Assembly (NCBI RefSeq): GCF_002887595.1
Contig: NZ_PEBU01000007.1
Span: 186,001-250,000, forward strand
Reading direction: 5' to 3'
Source: Bowmanella denitrificans
GTDB taxonomy: Bacteria; Pseudomonadota; Gammaproteobacteria; Enterobacterales; Alteromonadaceae
DNA length: 64,000 nt
Shown here in pieces: positions 8,352 to 17,129 of the stretch. The position numbers were made by a program, and so were the translations under genes. Below the pieces are notes generated by a model. That model was given only the letters and a program-made list of their open reading frames with translations. It ran no database searches and was not told the DNA's origin. The number at the start of each line of letters is the position of its first letter. Positions within the stretch are counted from its first letter, which is position 1.

Positions 8352-9575
8352 ATGCGCCTGTTGTTACTCAGTTTTCTGCCATTGGCATTGCAGGCTCAGG
8401 AATCAGCAGTGCAGTTCGATAACCGTTTATCCCTGTACAGCGGCATGTCGGACGGAAGTTTGTATGAAAGCCGGTTGCAATGGGACGGCAAAGCGGTGAT
8501 TTCCTTAGATGACAGTCTGGATCTGAGGTTCAGTGGTTATCTTTGGTCTGACAGTCAAGCTAATCTCAGCGGAGAACATCAGGCGGCCTATTTACGCGAA
8601 GCTTTTGTCTCATTTACCTGGCAAGGTCTGGACTGGCAATTGGGTAAACAAGTACATAGCTGGAGTAAGCTGGATAATCTGGTCAACTTTGAGCAGGTCA
8701 CTGCACGGGATTTCAGCCGTTTTATTCTGAGCAACTTCGATGACAGTGCCAGGGGACAGTGGATGCTGTCAGCCACCAGAGCAACCGAGCAGGGACAATG
8801 GCAATGGTTAGTTGCACCCACAACCCAGGTTCACAAGCTGCCCCACCAGGGTGACAGGTATGAGTTTAAAGCGCCCAGGTTGCGTTTCGGCTTTCCTTAT
8901 GTGGCCAACGCCAGTACAGCAAAAGTGGCAAACTCCGCGGGTTCACCCCTAGTGGCCATGCGTTACGAAGGTTACAGCCAGGAATGGCAGTGGTCGGTGC
9001 AGGCACGCTACGGCGACGATTTTGAGCCACTGGCCCGTTGGCAACAAAATCCCGATGCTCAACCTCAGTTGAATACATTTTACAAAAAGCGCGGCACGGT
9101 GGGCGCGTCGGCCAGTCGTCAATTAGGCGAGGCGGTGCTGCGTGCCGAGCTGCTACTCAGCCCTTCCCGTTATTTTAATACCCATGAACAGGGCCAGCTT
9201 AGTATCACGCGACATCATCAGTTCGCGGCAGGACTGGGCATCGATGTCAATGGCCCGTGGGACACCTTTGTTAATTTGCAACTAGTGTGGGATCAGGTGC
9301 TGTCGCCCGCAGAAACCCTGGTGCGTCCCGCCACGGATCGCATCTGGTCACTGACCTTGCGCCGTGACTTTGCCGCCCAGCGCTGGCTGTCAGAAATGCG
9401 CTGGTACGGCAGCAATGCCGGTGATGGTCTGATACGCCTGGCACTGACGTATATCGCCAGTGATAATCTGGAACTTAAAGCCGGGGTTGATTGGTTTTAC
9501 GGTGCCAACAACGGTTACTTTGGTCAATACAGCGAGTTGGATCAACTCAATGTGCAGGCCCATTGGTACTTTTAA
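8352..9575 (+). CDS. Outer-membrane beta-barrel protein of the RND/LolA-like cassette
   Basis: Outer-membrane barrel protein of 407 residues with a short signal peptide (MRLLLLSFLPLALQAQ). The sequence alternates polar and hydrophobic residues throughout, with Trp/Tyr girdles, and ends in a C-terminal aromatic (AHWYF), the usual Bam recognition signal. It resembles the DUF1302/alginate-export-like barrels often found after RND plus LolA-like genes; the IRLALTY and LNVQAHWYF strands are typical. Its ATG follows the previous stop at once. It is the last gene of the cassette and is followed by a hairpin terminator. Likely the outer-membrane exit or receptor for the exported molecule, by context only. 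Confidence 0.78.
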   Translation: MRLLLLSFLPLALQAQESAVQFDNRLSLYSGMSDGSLYESRLQWDGKAVISLDDSLDLRFSGYLWSDSQANLSGEHQAAYLREAFVSFTWQGLDWQLGKQVHSWSKLDNLVNFEQVTARDFSRFILSNFDDSARGQWMLSATRATEQGQWQWLVAPTTQVHKLPHQGDRYEFKAPRLRFGFPYVANASTAKVANSAGSPLVAMRYEGYSQEWQWSVQARYGDDFEPLARWQQNPDAQPQLNTFYKKRGTVGASASRQLGEAVLRAELLLSPSRYFNTHEQGQLSITRHHQFAAGLGIDVNGPWDTFVNLQLVWDQVLSPAETLVRPATDRIWSLTLRRDFAAQRWLSEMRWYGSNAGDGLIRLALTYIASDNLELKAGVDWFYGANNGYFGQYSELDQLNVQAHWYF

Positions 9576-9599
9576 AAAAACATGGCGGGACCCCGCCAT
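9573..9599 (-). terminator. Rho-independent terminator of the hybrid kinase gene
   Basis: A perfect 8-bp stem (ATGGCGGG / CCCGCCAT, 9582-9599) with a two-base loop. Read on the minus strand it is followed by seven Ts, so it terminates the kinase gene strongly. On the plus strand the T tract is weak, but the hairpin may also end the barrel operon. Confidence 0.85.
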
Positions 9600-9601
9600 C
9601 C

Positions 9602-12481
9602 TTATTGCTGTTGGTCCATAGTCTGGCGATACAGATTCGGCGTGGTACCAAAATAAGCCTTAAAAGCCGTGCCCATATGCGACTGACTGGAAAAACCACA
9701 TTCATGGGCCACCACCTTGAGACTCTCCCCTTCCCGTATCATGGCCGCCGCCGCTTCCAGACGAATTATCCGCAGCACTTCCTGGGGGGTATAACCGCTG
9801 ATGGCCTTCACCTTACGCCTGACCTGCGAGTCTGACAGATACAAGGCCTCCGACAACTCCCGTATCCCAAAGTCCGGCTCCTGCAAGTGCCCTTTCAGGC
9901 AATCAATTACTTTGTCCATAAACTTACGCTGGTCCGGCGCACAGTCCTGATACAGCACCTTGAGCGGGTCGGATGCCTGGTCCAAGGGGGCTTCCACCGC
10001 AAAGCGGGTTCTCAGCAAGCGCCGAATGGCCAGCAGGTTATCTATCTTCAGGGCCAGTCCCATCGGCTCATACGGCTTGTTAATATAATCATCGGCCAGC
10101 GCCAGCAGGCCTTTGTTTCGACTGTCTTTATCCGCTCTGGCGGTCAGCAGTATCACCGGAATATGTGACAACAGCTCATCTTCGCGCACCTGTTTCACTA
10201 CCTCAAAACCACTCATCTGCGGCATCATCACATCGCTCAGAATAATATCCGGCAAACTGGCGCTGGCCTCCGCCAGTGCCGTCTGTGGATTATCAAAACA
10301 GCGCAACTGATAACGTTGGCCCAACTGCTCCTGTAACTGTCCCAGCAGTTCCAGATTATCGTCAATGCAATACACCAGGGCCTGTTCTTCCGGCGCCTGC
10401 GTTTCTTGCGGTAAGGCAAACACCGGCGGCGGCATGTCACTTAATTCGGCATGCAGCCACTGGCGATATTCTTCTGATAACTCGTCGTGGCTCACTCCCC
10501 GGCTCGGCTCCTGAGCCTGCTGATGGGCCGCGGCCAGCGGCAAACGCACACTGACCCGGGTATATTCACCCGGTTGTGACCATATCTGGATACCCCCACC
10601 TGCCGCCTCAACCAGTTGTTTCACCAGCGGCAATCCCAGCCCCAGGCCATAGGACTGCTTGCCTTCACCTATCTGCACGTAGCGCTCAAACACACTGTGC
10701 AATTGCTCTTCGGCTATGCCTTCGCCGCCATTTTGCACATCCAGTTGCCAGTGCTCGGCATCCAGCCAGGCCCGGATACTGATGGCGCTGCCAGGCGGCG
10801 AATACTTAATCGCGTTATTTACCAGGTTGGTGATGACCTTATCCAGGGTGTCCGGTGCGCAGTACACCACCGCCGGGGGATTATCCTCCAGATTCAGACG
10901 GCCCTGTGCCACAAAACCCCGGTAGGTGGTCAGATAAAACTCCACAAACTCATGGGCCCGGTAACAATGAGCGGCGTTATCGCGCTTGCCCATCTCCCGG
11001 GCTTGCGATAAATCCAGCATGCTGTCCAGCAAATGACTGATGCGGTAAATCAGACGATGCAACTTCTGCTGTCGTTCCCCTTCGCCATAGCTGCCGCGCA
11101 TTACCCCCAGCATCAAGGTCAGCGGGGTTTTCAGTTCATGGGCTATGTTGGCCAGCAGATCTTCTTTGTAGCTGAGGGTCGTGGCCAGCACCTGATGCTG
11201 ATGCGCAATTTCGTCACTTTTTTGCCGCAGATGTGCAGTTTGCTTGTCCACTTGCAATTGCAGCTCTTCGTTGCGCTTCTTTAACAACGTGTTGCGCTGC
11301 TGGCGCAATTGCAACACCTGATCGGCTATCGCCACAGAAAACATTACAATTGCCAGCGCCAACCCCAGCGTTACGACATTTTCTGTCAACCAGGTGCCAG
11401 GCAGGATCCCATAGTAGGTGGGGACCGAGACAGTTGCCACGCTGCTACCCGGGATCCAGGCCAGCGCCATAATGGCAGCGGTACGATCTCTTCGTTTCAG
11501 TCCTAGTAATAGCCCCAGTATCGCCATCACCCCGGAAATAAATATAAACAGGGAAAAAATGTGCATTGGCCATATCTGCCCGGGGGCCATATAGGTCATA
11601 AAGATGACCAGTGTATAGCTCGCCACATAGCCCTTGGCAGCCCAGCCAAAGATGCGGTCAAAGCGCAGTGAGAAGCGTCTGAACTGCACAAAGTGACGCA
11701 TAAACTGAACGATACAAAAGCCCAGTGAAGCAATCACCGTGTTGAATACAAAATCCAGGGTTGACTGCGCATACAGCCGACTGTCGATAAGATGAGCCAG
11801 TTGCAGGTACATTACACTCCAGACCAAAGAGCTCAGGCAAATGCCGGCAAAATACAGATAGGCAGGCTCACGCCCCAGGGCAAAGATCAACAAACCAATC
11901 AGTGTGGCCAACAGCATCAGCCCCAGTACCGCGCCCCAGAAATAGTTTTCAAGTTGGTTAACACGTTGCAACTGCCATAAAGGTAACAACCGATGGCCAA
12001 TGGGTTGAATACCTTGTTGATAGATCTTGATGTAAAACGGGCGGCTGACATCCAGATTCTGATCAAGGGAGGCAGCTGAGCGCAGCTCGGCATAATCCCA
12101 TTGCCAGGCGGGTATATCGCGGCCAAATGACTTGGTGTGCCAGGCCCCCTGATTGTCCTGGAAATAAAGCTGATAAAGGCCAGGGTAATAAAACTGTACA
12201 ACCAGAGGATCCTGAAAGTCCGTGTCAGCCAGCTTAAATCTGAGCCAGGTTGCGGCGAACTTTCGTCCCGACGAAGTATGGGACTTAAGTTCGGCAAAGG
12301 CATATTGCTGCGGCTTGTCCAATATATCCAACAGGCTGAGCTGCACAGAATCGACACCCAGCGAGGCAAGCGCGTAGCCAGGTGCATGTTTATCAGTTGA
12401 AGGAGCGGCAAAACAGGAATAGCAACCTGACAACAGAATAATAAAAAGCAGTGCAACAGGCAAAGCAGGTTTGCAAATCAT
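9602..12481 (-). CDS. Hybrid sensor kinase-regulator: 7TMR-DISM, HisKA, HATPase, REC, AraC HTH
   Basis: One-protein signalling system of about 959 residues, from ATG 12481 (a TTG six codons earlier is also open; neither has a strong ribosome site). Domain order: signal peptide (ALLFIILLSGCYSCFA), periplasmic 7TMR-DISM sensing domain to about 175, seven transmembrane helices to about 395, a coiled coil, HisKA with the phospho-His in NIAHELKTPL (about 448), HATPase with NLVNNAIKY and GLGLGLPLV, a receiver with the phospho-Asp in ILSDVMMP (about 751), and a C-terminal AraC-type HTH (about 855-955) with GFSSQSHMGTAFKAYFG. 7TMR-DISM domains often sense carbohydrates or related ligands. The fused DNA-binding domain means the protein can act on promoters while membrane-bound. 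Target genes are unknown; the KAS III gene lies just upstream on the same strand. Confidence 0.9.
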   Translation of the reverse strand: MICKPALPVALLFIILLSGCYSCFAAPSTDKHAPGYALASLGVDSVQLSLLDILDKPQQYAFAELKSHTSSGRKFAATWLRFKLADTDFQDPLVVQFYYPGLYQLYFQDNQGAWHTKSFGRDIPAWQWDYAELRSAASLDQNLDVSRPFYIKIYQQGIQPIGHRLLPLWQLQRVNQLENYFWGAVLGLMLLATLIGLLIFALGREPAYLYFAGICLSSLVWSVMYLQLAHLIDSRLYAQSTLDFVFNTVIASLGFCIVQFMRHFVQFRRFSLRFDRIFGWAAKGYVASYTLVIFMTYMAPGQIWPMHIFSLFIFISGVMAILGLLLGLKRRDRTAAIMALAWIPGSSVATVSVPTYYGILPGTWLTENVVTLGLALAIVMFSVAIADQVLQLRQQRNTLLKKRNEELQLQVDKQTAHLRQKSDEIAHQHQVLATTLSYKEDLLANIAHELKTPLTLMLGVMRGSYGEGERQQKLHRLIYRISHLLDSMLDLSQAREMGKRDNAAHCYRAHEFVEFYLTTYRGFVAQGRLNLEDNPPAVVYCAPDTLDKVITNLVNNAIKYSPPGSAISIRAWLDAEHWQLDVQNGGEGIAEEQLHSVFERYVQIGEGKQSYGLGLGLPLVKQLVEAAGGGIQIWSQPGEYTRVSVRLPLAAAHQQAQEPSRGVSHDELSEEYRQWLHAELSDMPPPVFALPQETQAPEEQALVYCIDDNLELLGQLQEQLGQRYQLRCFDNPQTALAEASASLPDIILSDVMMPQMSGFEVVKQVREDELLSHIPVILLTARADKDSRNKGLLALADDYINKPYEPMGLALKIDNLLAIRRLLRTRFAVEAPLDQASDPLKVLYQDCAPDQRKFMDKVIDCLKGHLQEPDFGIRELSEALYLSDSQVRRKVKAISGYTPQEVLRIIRLEAAAAMIREGESLKVVAHECGFSSQSHMGTAFKAYFGTTPNLYRQTMDQQQ

Positions 12482-12592
12482 TTTGCGGCACAATCCCAAA
12501 CTAAACAGCCGTTCAGAATACTACTAAATGCAGCTGATCGGTGTCGTTAAGTTTTGCATCAAACGCGCATTGTTTATCAGTTATCGCTCTGG

Positions 12593-13717
12593 TTAGTTTG
12601 ACACGGCTTTATTCATCTGCACCGTCGGTTGCCTGGACCAGGCGTGCCGTTGGTCACGCTCGACAGCCTGCCAAATCAGCTCTAAGCCTGATTGCATCTG
12701 CGGGATTTGTTCCGATAGCGGTGACACAACTACATGTAAACGTTCGGGTAATTTCAGGTAGGCGGCTGCAAAGGTATAACCCGCACCAAAAGCCGTTAGC
12801 AGCAGGCGCTGCCCAGCCCTAACCCGCTGCTGCTGTATTGCTTCACAAACAGCAATAGGGATACTGGCCGCAGAGGTGTTGCCATAATGGCGGATGTTGC
12901 TGAAGACTTTGTCGTCATCCAGCCCCAGCTTGTCTGCCACGGCTTGTAAAATTCGCGCATTTGCCTGATGACCAATATAAAGAGCCAGCTGTGTTTGATC
13001 CACACAGGCTTGCGCCATCACCTGACGAGCGCTAAGCAGCATTGAACTTACGGCTTGCTTGAACACATCTTTACCATCAAATAAAAAGTTCAGAGATGGT
13101 GAGGTTTTCAGATAACGGTTATGACCGGCTCCATAGTCTGTCACCTTAATGGCCTCGTTGCCGCGACAGTCTCCGCCAATATGGGTACAAATCGCCCCCC
13201 CTGCTTGTTCATCGCGACACAGTAACAGCGCCCCCGCACCATCACCAAAAAGTATCGATGTAGCACGCTGCGACCAATTCTGGAACCAGCTTAGTCGCTC
13301 TGCCCCCACCAACAGAATCCTTCTATGTGCACCACTTTCAATCAGACTGGCCGCCAGATGCATGGCATATAAGAACCCGCCGCACGCCGCATTAAGATCA
13401 AAGCACGCGATATTCGCGCCCCCCAGTTTGGCCAACGTACGGCTGGCGGCACTGGGAACCAGAGTATCCGGAGTGGTGGTGCAAAGTATCAACAGATCCA
13501 CTTCATGAATCCCAAGACCTGCGCAAGCTAAAGCATTACTGGCGGCCAGCGCCGCCATCTCTGACACCGGAAACGCCGATATTCGGCGTTCTTTAATGCC
13601 GGTCCGGGCAAAGATCCATTCATCATTGGTATCCAGAAACTGGCTCAAATCATCATTACTCAGACGACTGGCGGGCAGTGCCTTTCCCCACCCTAGCAGT
13701 GTTACGTGTTTATACAT
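12593..13717 (-). CDS. 3-oxoacyl-ACP synthase III (KAS III, FabH-like)
   Basis: Condensing enzyme of the thiolase superfamily, 374 residues, that starts acyl chains from acyl-CoA plus malonyl-ACP. Start at ATG 13717 is supported by CAGGGA; an earlier in-frame start adds six residues without a ribosome site. The triad is visible: Cys in DLNAACGGFLYAMHLAA (about 111), His in IGHQANARI (about 250) and Asn in RHYGNTSAASIPIA (about 280). The first residues, LGWGKALPASRLSNDDL, resemble stand-alone paralogs more than the housekeeping FabH, which normally sits in the plsX-fabH-fabD cluster, absent here. It may serve a special lipid or secondary product. It lies 93 bases upstream of the hybrid kinase gene on the same strand. 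Confidence 0.88.
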   Translation of the reverse strand: MYKHVTLLGWGKALPASRLSNDDLSQFLDTNDEWIFARTGIKERRISAFPVSEMAALAASNALACAGLGIHEVDLLILCTTTPDTLVPSAASRTLAKLGGANIACFDLNAACGGFLYAMHLAASLIESGAHRRILLVGAERLSWFQNWSQRATSILFGDGAGALLLCRDEQAGGAICTHIGGDCRGNEAIKVTDYGAGHNRYLKTSPSLNFLFDGKDVFKQAVSSMLLSARQVMAQACVDQTQLALYIGHQANARILQAVADKLGLDDDKVFSNIRHYGNTSAASIPIAVCEAIQQQRVRAGQRLLLTAFGAGYTFAAAYLKLPERLHVVVSPLSEQIPQMQSGLELIWQAVERDQRHAWSRQPTVQMNKAVSN

Positions 13718-13932
13718 CTTGTCCCTGCATATCACAGCTCAAATCAAGAGGGTCAGGCTATCTCAGAGCTCGCACGAGATATGCCTTCAATCGCGCGTGC
13801 TGTGTTTTACAACGCGCGAATCAGCGCTCATCTCAATATGCGCGTTAATCAACAAGATTTGCCCGTCAGCTAGAAGAACACAGCAGCAGACAGGTTTTAT
13901 ATTGCCGTCGAAGTAATCAAAAGGAGAGACAG

Positions 13933-14655
13933 ATGAGGAAAGTGATCGGCACATGCCTGTTATTGAGTTTTAGCAGCCTGACTCAAGCAGCGCTTATTCA
14001 TTCAAGCACCCAGGTGCAGGGCAATAGCTTAATAGAAAGCTTCGATTTAGCACCAAATACAAGCATAACCATCAGAGACGAGGGCCTGCAGTTTAACAAC
14101 TGGTTGAACATCGCCCTGATGCCAACATCTGCAGGTGCCAAAGGCACAGGCACTATTGGTATCGGTATGCCTAATATGGGTTTTGGCAATAATGGTACCT
14201 GGTATGGGAGTGATCCTGAGCGTGGGGGCTATTTGTTTCGTCATGAGTCCATGCGAAGACCCGAAAGCCAGGCAACTCGTTTTACCCTTAGCGGCCTTCA
14301 TAGCTTTGTTGGTGCGGATTTTATCACTACTGCACGGGACGAAGTGAATGCTTTCGAAATTCGGGCTCTGGATCAAAATGCCAACCTGCTGGAGAGTTAC
14401 CGTATTGATGCGTTGATGCCCTCAGGCGGGGAATTTCTGGGTATACAACGGGCACAAAACGATATCCGCTATTTCGAGTTTGTGAATCTGAATATCAATA
14501 GCCGCCCGACTACGGCACTGGACAATTTCAGAGTCAGTACCATGGTCATCGGTCAGATTGATGAACCTACCACCTGGTCTCTGCTTGCTTTGTCATTGCT
14601 GGCCATGGCTTCAACAGCAAAAACCAGGCGAAAAGCAAAATACTCTGAGAGCTAA
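13933..14655 (+). CDS. PEP-CTERM sorting-domain protein (variant motif)
   Basis: Exported protein of 240 residues with AAGGAGAG before the ATG and a signal peptide (MRKVIGTCLLLSFSSLTQAA). The C-terminus has the PEP-CTERM layout: a short motif (here DEPTTWSLL, with Asp-Glu-Pro where Val-Pro-Glu-Pro is usual), a hydrophobic helix (LLALSLLAMASTA) and a basic tail (KTRRKAK). Such tails are recognised by exosortase and the proteins become cell-surface or exopolysaccharide-associated. No exosortase gene is present in this window. The central region has no recognisable enzyme motif and looks like a beta-rich surface domain. Forms a pair with the next PEP-CTERM gene. Confidence 0.72.
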   Translation: MRKVIGTCLLLSFSSLTQAALIHSSTQVQGNSLIESFDLAPNTSITIRDEGLQFNNWLNIALMPTSAGAKGTGTIGIGMPNMGFGNNGTWYGSDPERGGYLFRHESMRRPESQATRFTLSGLHSFVGADFITTARDEVNAFEIRALDQNANLLESYRIDALMPSGGEFLGIQRAQNDIRYFEFVNLNINSRPTTALDNFRVSTMVIGQIDEPTTWSLLALSLLAMASTAKTRRKAKYSES

Positions 14656-14779
14656 CTTGTAAGTCACGCTTGACAAAAATTGCCCGTTGTATGTCAGCCT
14701 TCTGTTGAAAGGGTTGCTACTTTGTCGGCGTTTTTCATTAGCTGCATTTTACCTAACACCACACATTCAGGAGACAAAG

Positions 14780-15484
14780 ATGATTAAACGCTTATATAAA
14801 GCAGGATGGCTGAGTGCTTTACTGCTTACCAATGCCGCCCACGCCGCCATTATTAATATTGATTTTACCGCCAATGGCCAGGAAGCCACCCGTGCGGCTG
14901 AGATGTGGAATGCCGTTGCTTTTAACCAAAGTCGTTATGGTCTGACGGCAGAGAATGGCTCTGTTTATGAATTGGGTCTGCACTTAAGTGGTGGTCCGTC
15001 GTCTTTATTTCAGAGCAATCTTAGCGACCCGTTATTCGATACCGGTATTCAATCGAGTGATTCATCAATTCCTACTGAAATCTATATATTGGGCGATGTA
15101 ATGGAGCAGATGAATAATTACCGGCTAAGAATTTTTGGCTCAGAGGATATGGATTTCAGCTTTAAACACCAATATGGGGAAAACCCTTACGGCTTTCATG
15201 TAGGCAATTCCTCGTACCACCCAACCTTATTGGGCAACGGTATGGCGGTGGTCGATATCGCCTCCCGTACTAGCGTTTATCTGAGTGAATTGATTCCACC
15301 GCTGCCACAATTGGGTTTCAAATTCCAACTATTTGCCGGCAGCATCAGCGGTATCAGTATTGAAGGCGATTTTGGTGAACCGCGCAGCCAGGCTGTACCT
15401 GAACCCACGCCAATCGCCTTATTGCTGGCCGGGCTGGGGCTGTTGGGCTTAGCTCGCATTCGCCTAAACAAACAGAAACCTTGA
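14780..15484 (+). CDS. PEP-CTERM sorting-domain protein
   Basis: Exported protein of 234 residues; ATG 14780 has AGGAGA upstream and is preferred over earlier in-frame starts because it places a normal signal peptide first (MIKRLYKAGWLSALLLTNAA, cleavage at AHA). The C-terminus is a canonical PEP-CTERM: VPEPTPIALLLAGLGLLGLA followed by RIRLNKQK. The mature part is beta-rich with no enzyme motif that I recognise. It is not clearly a duplicate of the preceding PEP-CTERM protein, although their tails and positions suggest a shared surface-display route. Confidence 0.83.
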   Translation: MIKRLYKAGWLSALLLTNAAHAAIINIDFTANGQEATRAAEMWNAVAFNQSRYGLTAENGSVYELGLHLSGGPSSLFQSNLSDPLFDTGIQSSDSSIPTEIYILGDVMEQMNNYRLRIFGSEDMDFSFKHQYGENPYGFHVGNSSYHPTLLGNGMAVVDIASRTSVYLSELIPPLPQLGFKFQLFAGSISGISIEGDFGEPRSQAVPEPTPIALLLAGLGLLGLARIRLNKQKP

Positions 15485-15498
15485 ATCTGATTTGCTAT

Positions 15499-15524
15499 CG
15501 GTCCGGAACGAAATCTCCGGACCG
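15499..15524. repeat. Inverted repeat after the PEP-CTERM gene
   Basis: A 9-bp perfect inverted repeat, CGGTCCGGA / TCCGGACCG, with an eight-base loop, in the gap between two convergent genes. No T run follows on either strand, so it is a stable RNA hairpin, perhaps a Rho-dependent or 3'-end-protecting structure, rather than a classic terminator. Confidence 0.6.
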
Positions 15525-15571
15525 GTTGAGAACATCCGTCTATACAGACAAACAGGTAACGTGAAGCATAT

Positions 15572-16486
15572 TCAATGTTCAGATTCAATCAGTGGCCTGA
15601 GCGGCACATAATCGTCGGTGGTCACATCCAGTAAAAAGTCTTGATAGTATTGCCAGTAGCGGCTGCGGCGCTGGGGGTCTTTTGGCACATACCAGCGCTG
15701 CATCATTGCCCGATAGGGCTGGCTGTCGCGCGACGCCAGCAATATGTTGTTGATCTGGGCAATCACGTTGTGCCCCCAGGCATTATCTGCACAGGTAACT
15801 GCAGCCCGACCAATAGCAAACGGCAGTTCTTCAATTTGCGCACAATCAAAGCCGTGCTCAAATTGCCCATTTTGCTGTAGATAACGCACCGTGGAACAAA
15901 GCTCAATGGTGTAGCCGGCCCGGCCTTTATCCAACATATGCAATATACCTTCACTTAAGGACTGCCCAGCCCGGGTTTGGTAGTGCACACCAGGCTTAAA
16001 GTTGGCCAATATTCTGTCAAGCTGCTGATAAGGCCGTCCGACAGCAAGCAACAATGCACCGGGTTGGTCACTTAACAATTGGCCTAGTGATAAGGTTGTC
16101 GGTGCCACTTGGTTACTCAACCTGACACTGACCAGACTATAAGAGAAGTAAATATTGGTGGGTAAACTAATGCTGTTACGGCTGTCAGTCTGTGCATCAT
16201 AATCAGAATTTACCGTACATACGGCTTTGCCCTGTTCAAGATCGGCATATAAACGTGCGGCATTGACCAGTAAAGACTTGTGCTGGTAGCCAGACAGTCG
16301 CGCTTGTATAAACTGTTGAATATCGTCGCCCAGCCCCTGCCCTTTAAAGGGACCGTTAACAATGGTATAGGGTGGGAAGTCCAGCTTGTACCAGTTAAGT
16401 GGGGTGTTTGGCTCGGCCAGCACAGAGGTTACGCCAGTGCAGGCCAGTAACACCAGGGTCAGTACTCCACGCAACACAAATTCCAA
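15572..16486 (-). CDS. Periplasmic substrate-binding protein (SBP_bac_3-like, TIGR02285-like)
   Basis: Exported protein of 304 residues with a signal peptide (ending near VTSVLA-EP). The mature protein starts with NWYKLDFPPYTIVNGPFKG, the opening of the extracellular solute-binding family 3 fold, and keeps typical later pieces (LVNAARLYADLEQGKA, YFSYSLVSVRL). The only start available at the natural position is TTG 16486, so the exact start is uncertain. There are no ABC permease genes nearby; orphan members like this are common in Alteromonadales, and their ligands are unknown. Confidence 0.75.
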   Translation of the reverse strand: MEFVLRGVLTLVLLACTGVTSVLAEPNTPLNWYKLDFPPYTIVNGPFKGQGLGDDIQQFIQARLSGYQHKSLLVNAARLYADLEQGKAVCTVNSDYDAQTDSRNSISLPTNIYFSYSLVSVRLSNQVAPTTLSLGQLLSDQPGALLLAVGRPYQQLDRILANFKPGVHYQTRAGQSLSEGILHMLDKGRAGYTIELCSTVRYLQQNGQFEHGFDCAQIEELPFAIGRAAVTCADNAWGHNVIAQINNILLASRDSQPYRAMMQRWYVPKDPQRRSRYWQYYQDFLLDVTTDDYVPLRPLIESEH

Positions 16487-16658
16487 CCGCTTTCAATTCA
16501 ATGACCTTAGCTGAAAAACCACCGACATGTATAGCCAAACCACCTTAGGCCGTACACAAAAAAATTTCTTGCCCCTGTCGAATCGGACATACCTGTAACG
16601 ACTAGCTCGCAGAACAGCCATTTTGGTTGTCTGAATAACCTTATGTATGGAGAGTCTC

Positions 16659-17069
16659 GTGTCAAAAATGATCTTTGTTAATCTGCCGGTTTCCGACCTT
16701 AACGCATCCATGGCCTTCTATCAGGCGCTGGGCTTTGACAATAACCCGCATTTCACTGACGAAACAGCAGCCTGCATGGTCTGGAGTGAATCTATTCACG
16801 TGATGCTGCTAACACATGATAAGTGGCGGCATTTTACCTCCCGGCCAATCCCATCCAAAGATTCAAGTGAGGTAATGCTGGCACTGTCCTGTGACAGCCA
16901 GGACGCCGTGGATAGCATGAACCATGTTGCAGCAACAAAGGGCGGTACAGCCGATATTAATCCCAAACAAGAACTGGGCTTTATGTACAGTCGGGCACTG
17001 GCTGACCTCGATGGCCATGTGTGGGAGGCTGTATGGATGGATCCTGCGGCCATACCGCCACAGAGTTAA
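16659..17069 (+). CDS. VOC (glyoxalase/bleomycin-resistance fold) protein
   Basis: Small vicinal-oxygen-chelate protein of about 136 residues with paired beta-alpha-beta-beta-beta modules: IFVNLPVSDLNASMAFYQALGF at the front and a second module ending in LADLDGHVWEAVWMDPAAI. GTG at 16659 is preferred over ATG at 16647: TGGAGAG is correctly placed before it and homologs normally begin with M-x-K-M-I-F-V-N-L-P-V. Family members bind a metal and act on small substrates or merely sequester them; this sub-group has no firm function. Confidence 0.85.
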   Translation: MSKMIFVNLPVSDLNASMAFYQALGFDNNPHFTDETAACMVWSESIHVMLLTHDKWRHFTSRPIPSKDSSEVMLALSCDSQDAVDSMNHVAATKGGTADINPKQELGFMYSRALADLDGHVWEAVWMDPAAIPPQS

Positions 17070-17087
17070 CGAGCTTGAGCGAAACTG

Positions 17088-17113
17088 GCCATCCACCGGA
17101 TAAGGTGGATGGC
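17088..17113. terminator. Hairpin between convergent genes, possible terminator
   Basis: A perfect 10-bp stem (GCCATCCACC / GGTGGATGGC) with a six-base loop lies between the VOC gene and the DUF6746-like gene, which converge here. It lacks a T tract on both strands, so termination would be weak or Rho-assisted. Confidence 0.5.
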
Positions 17114-17129
17114 AAGGCTATCCTTCTGT

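Noticed and set aside
15499-15524. Hairpin after the PEP-CTERM gene as a classic terminator
   Set aside because: There is no T tract on either strand, so it is listed only as an inverted repeat.
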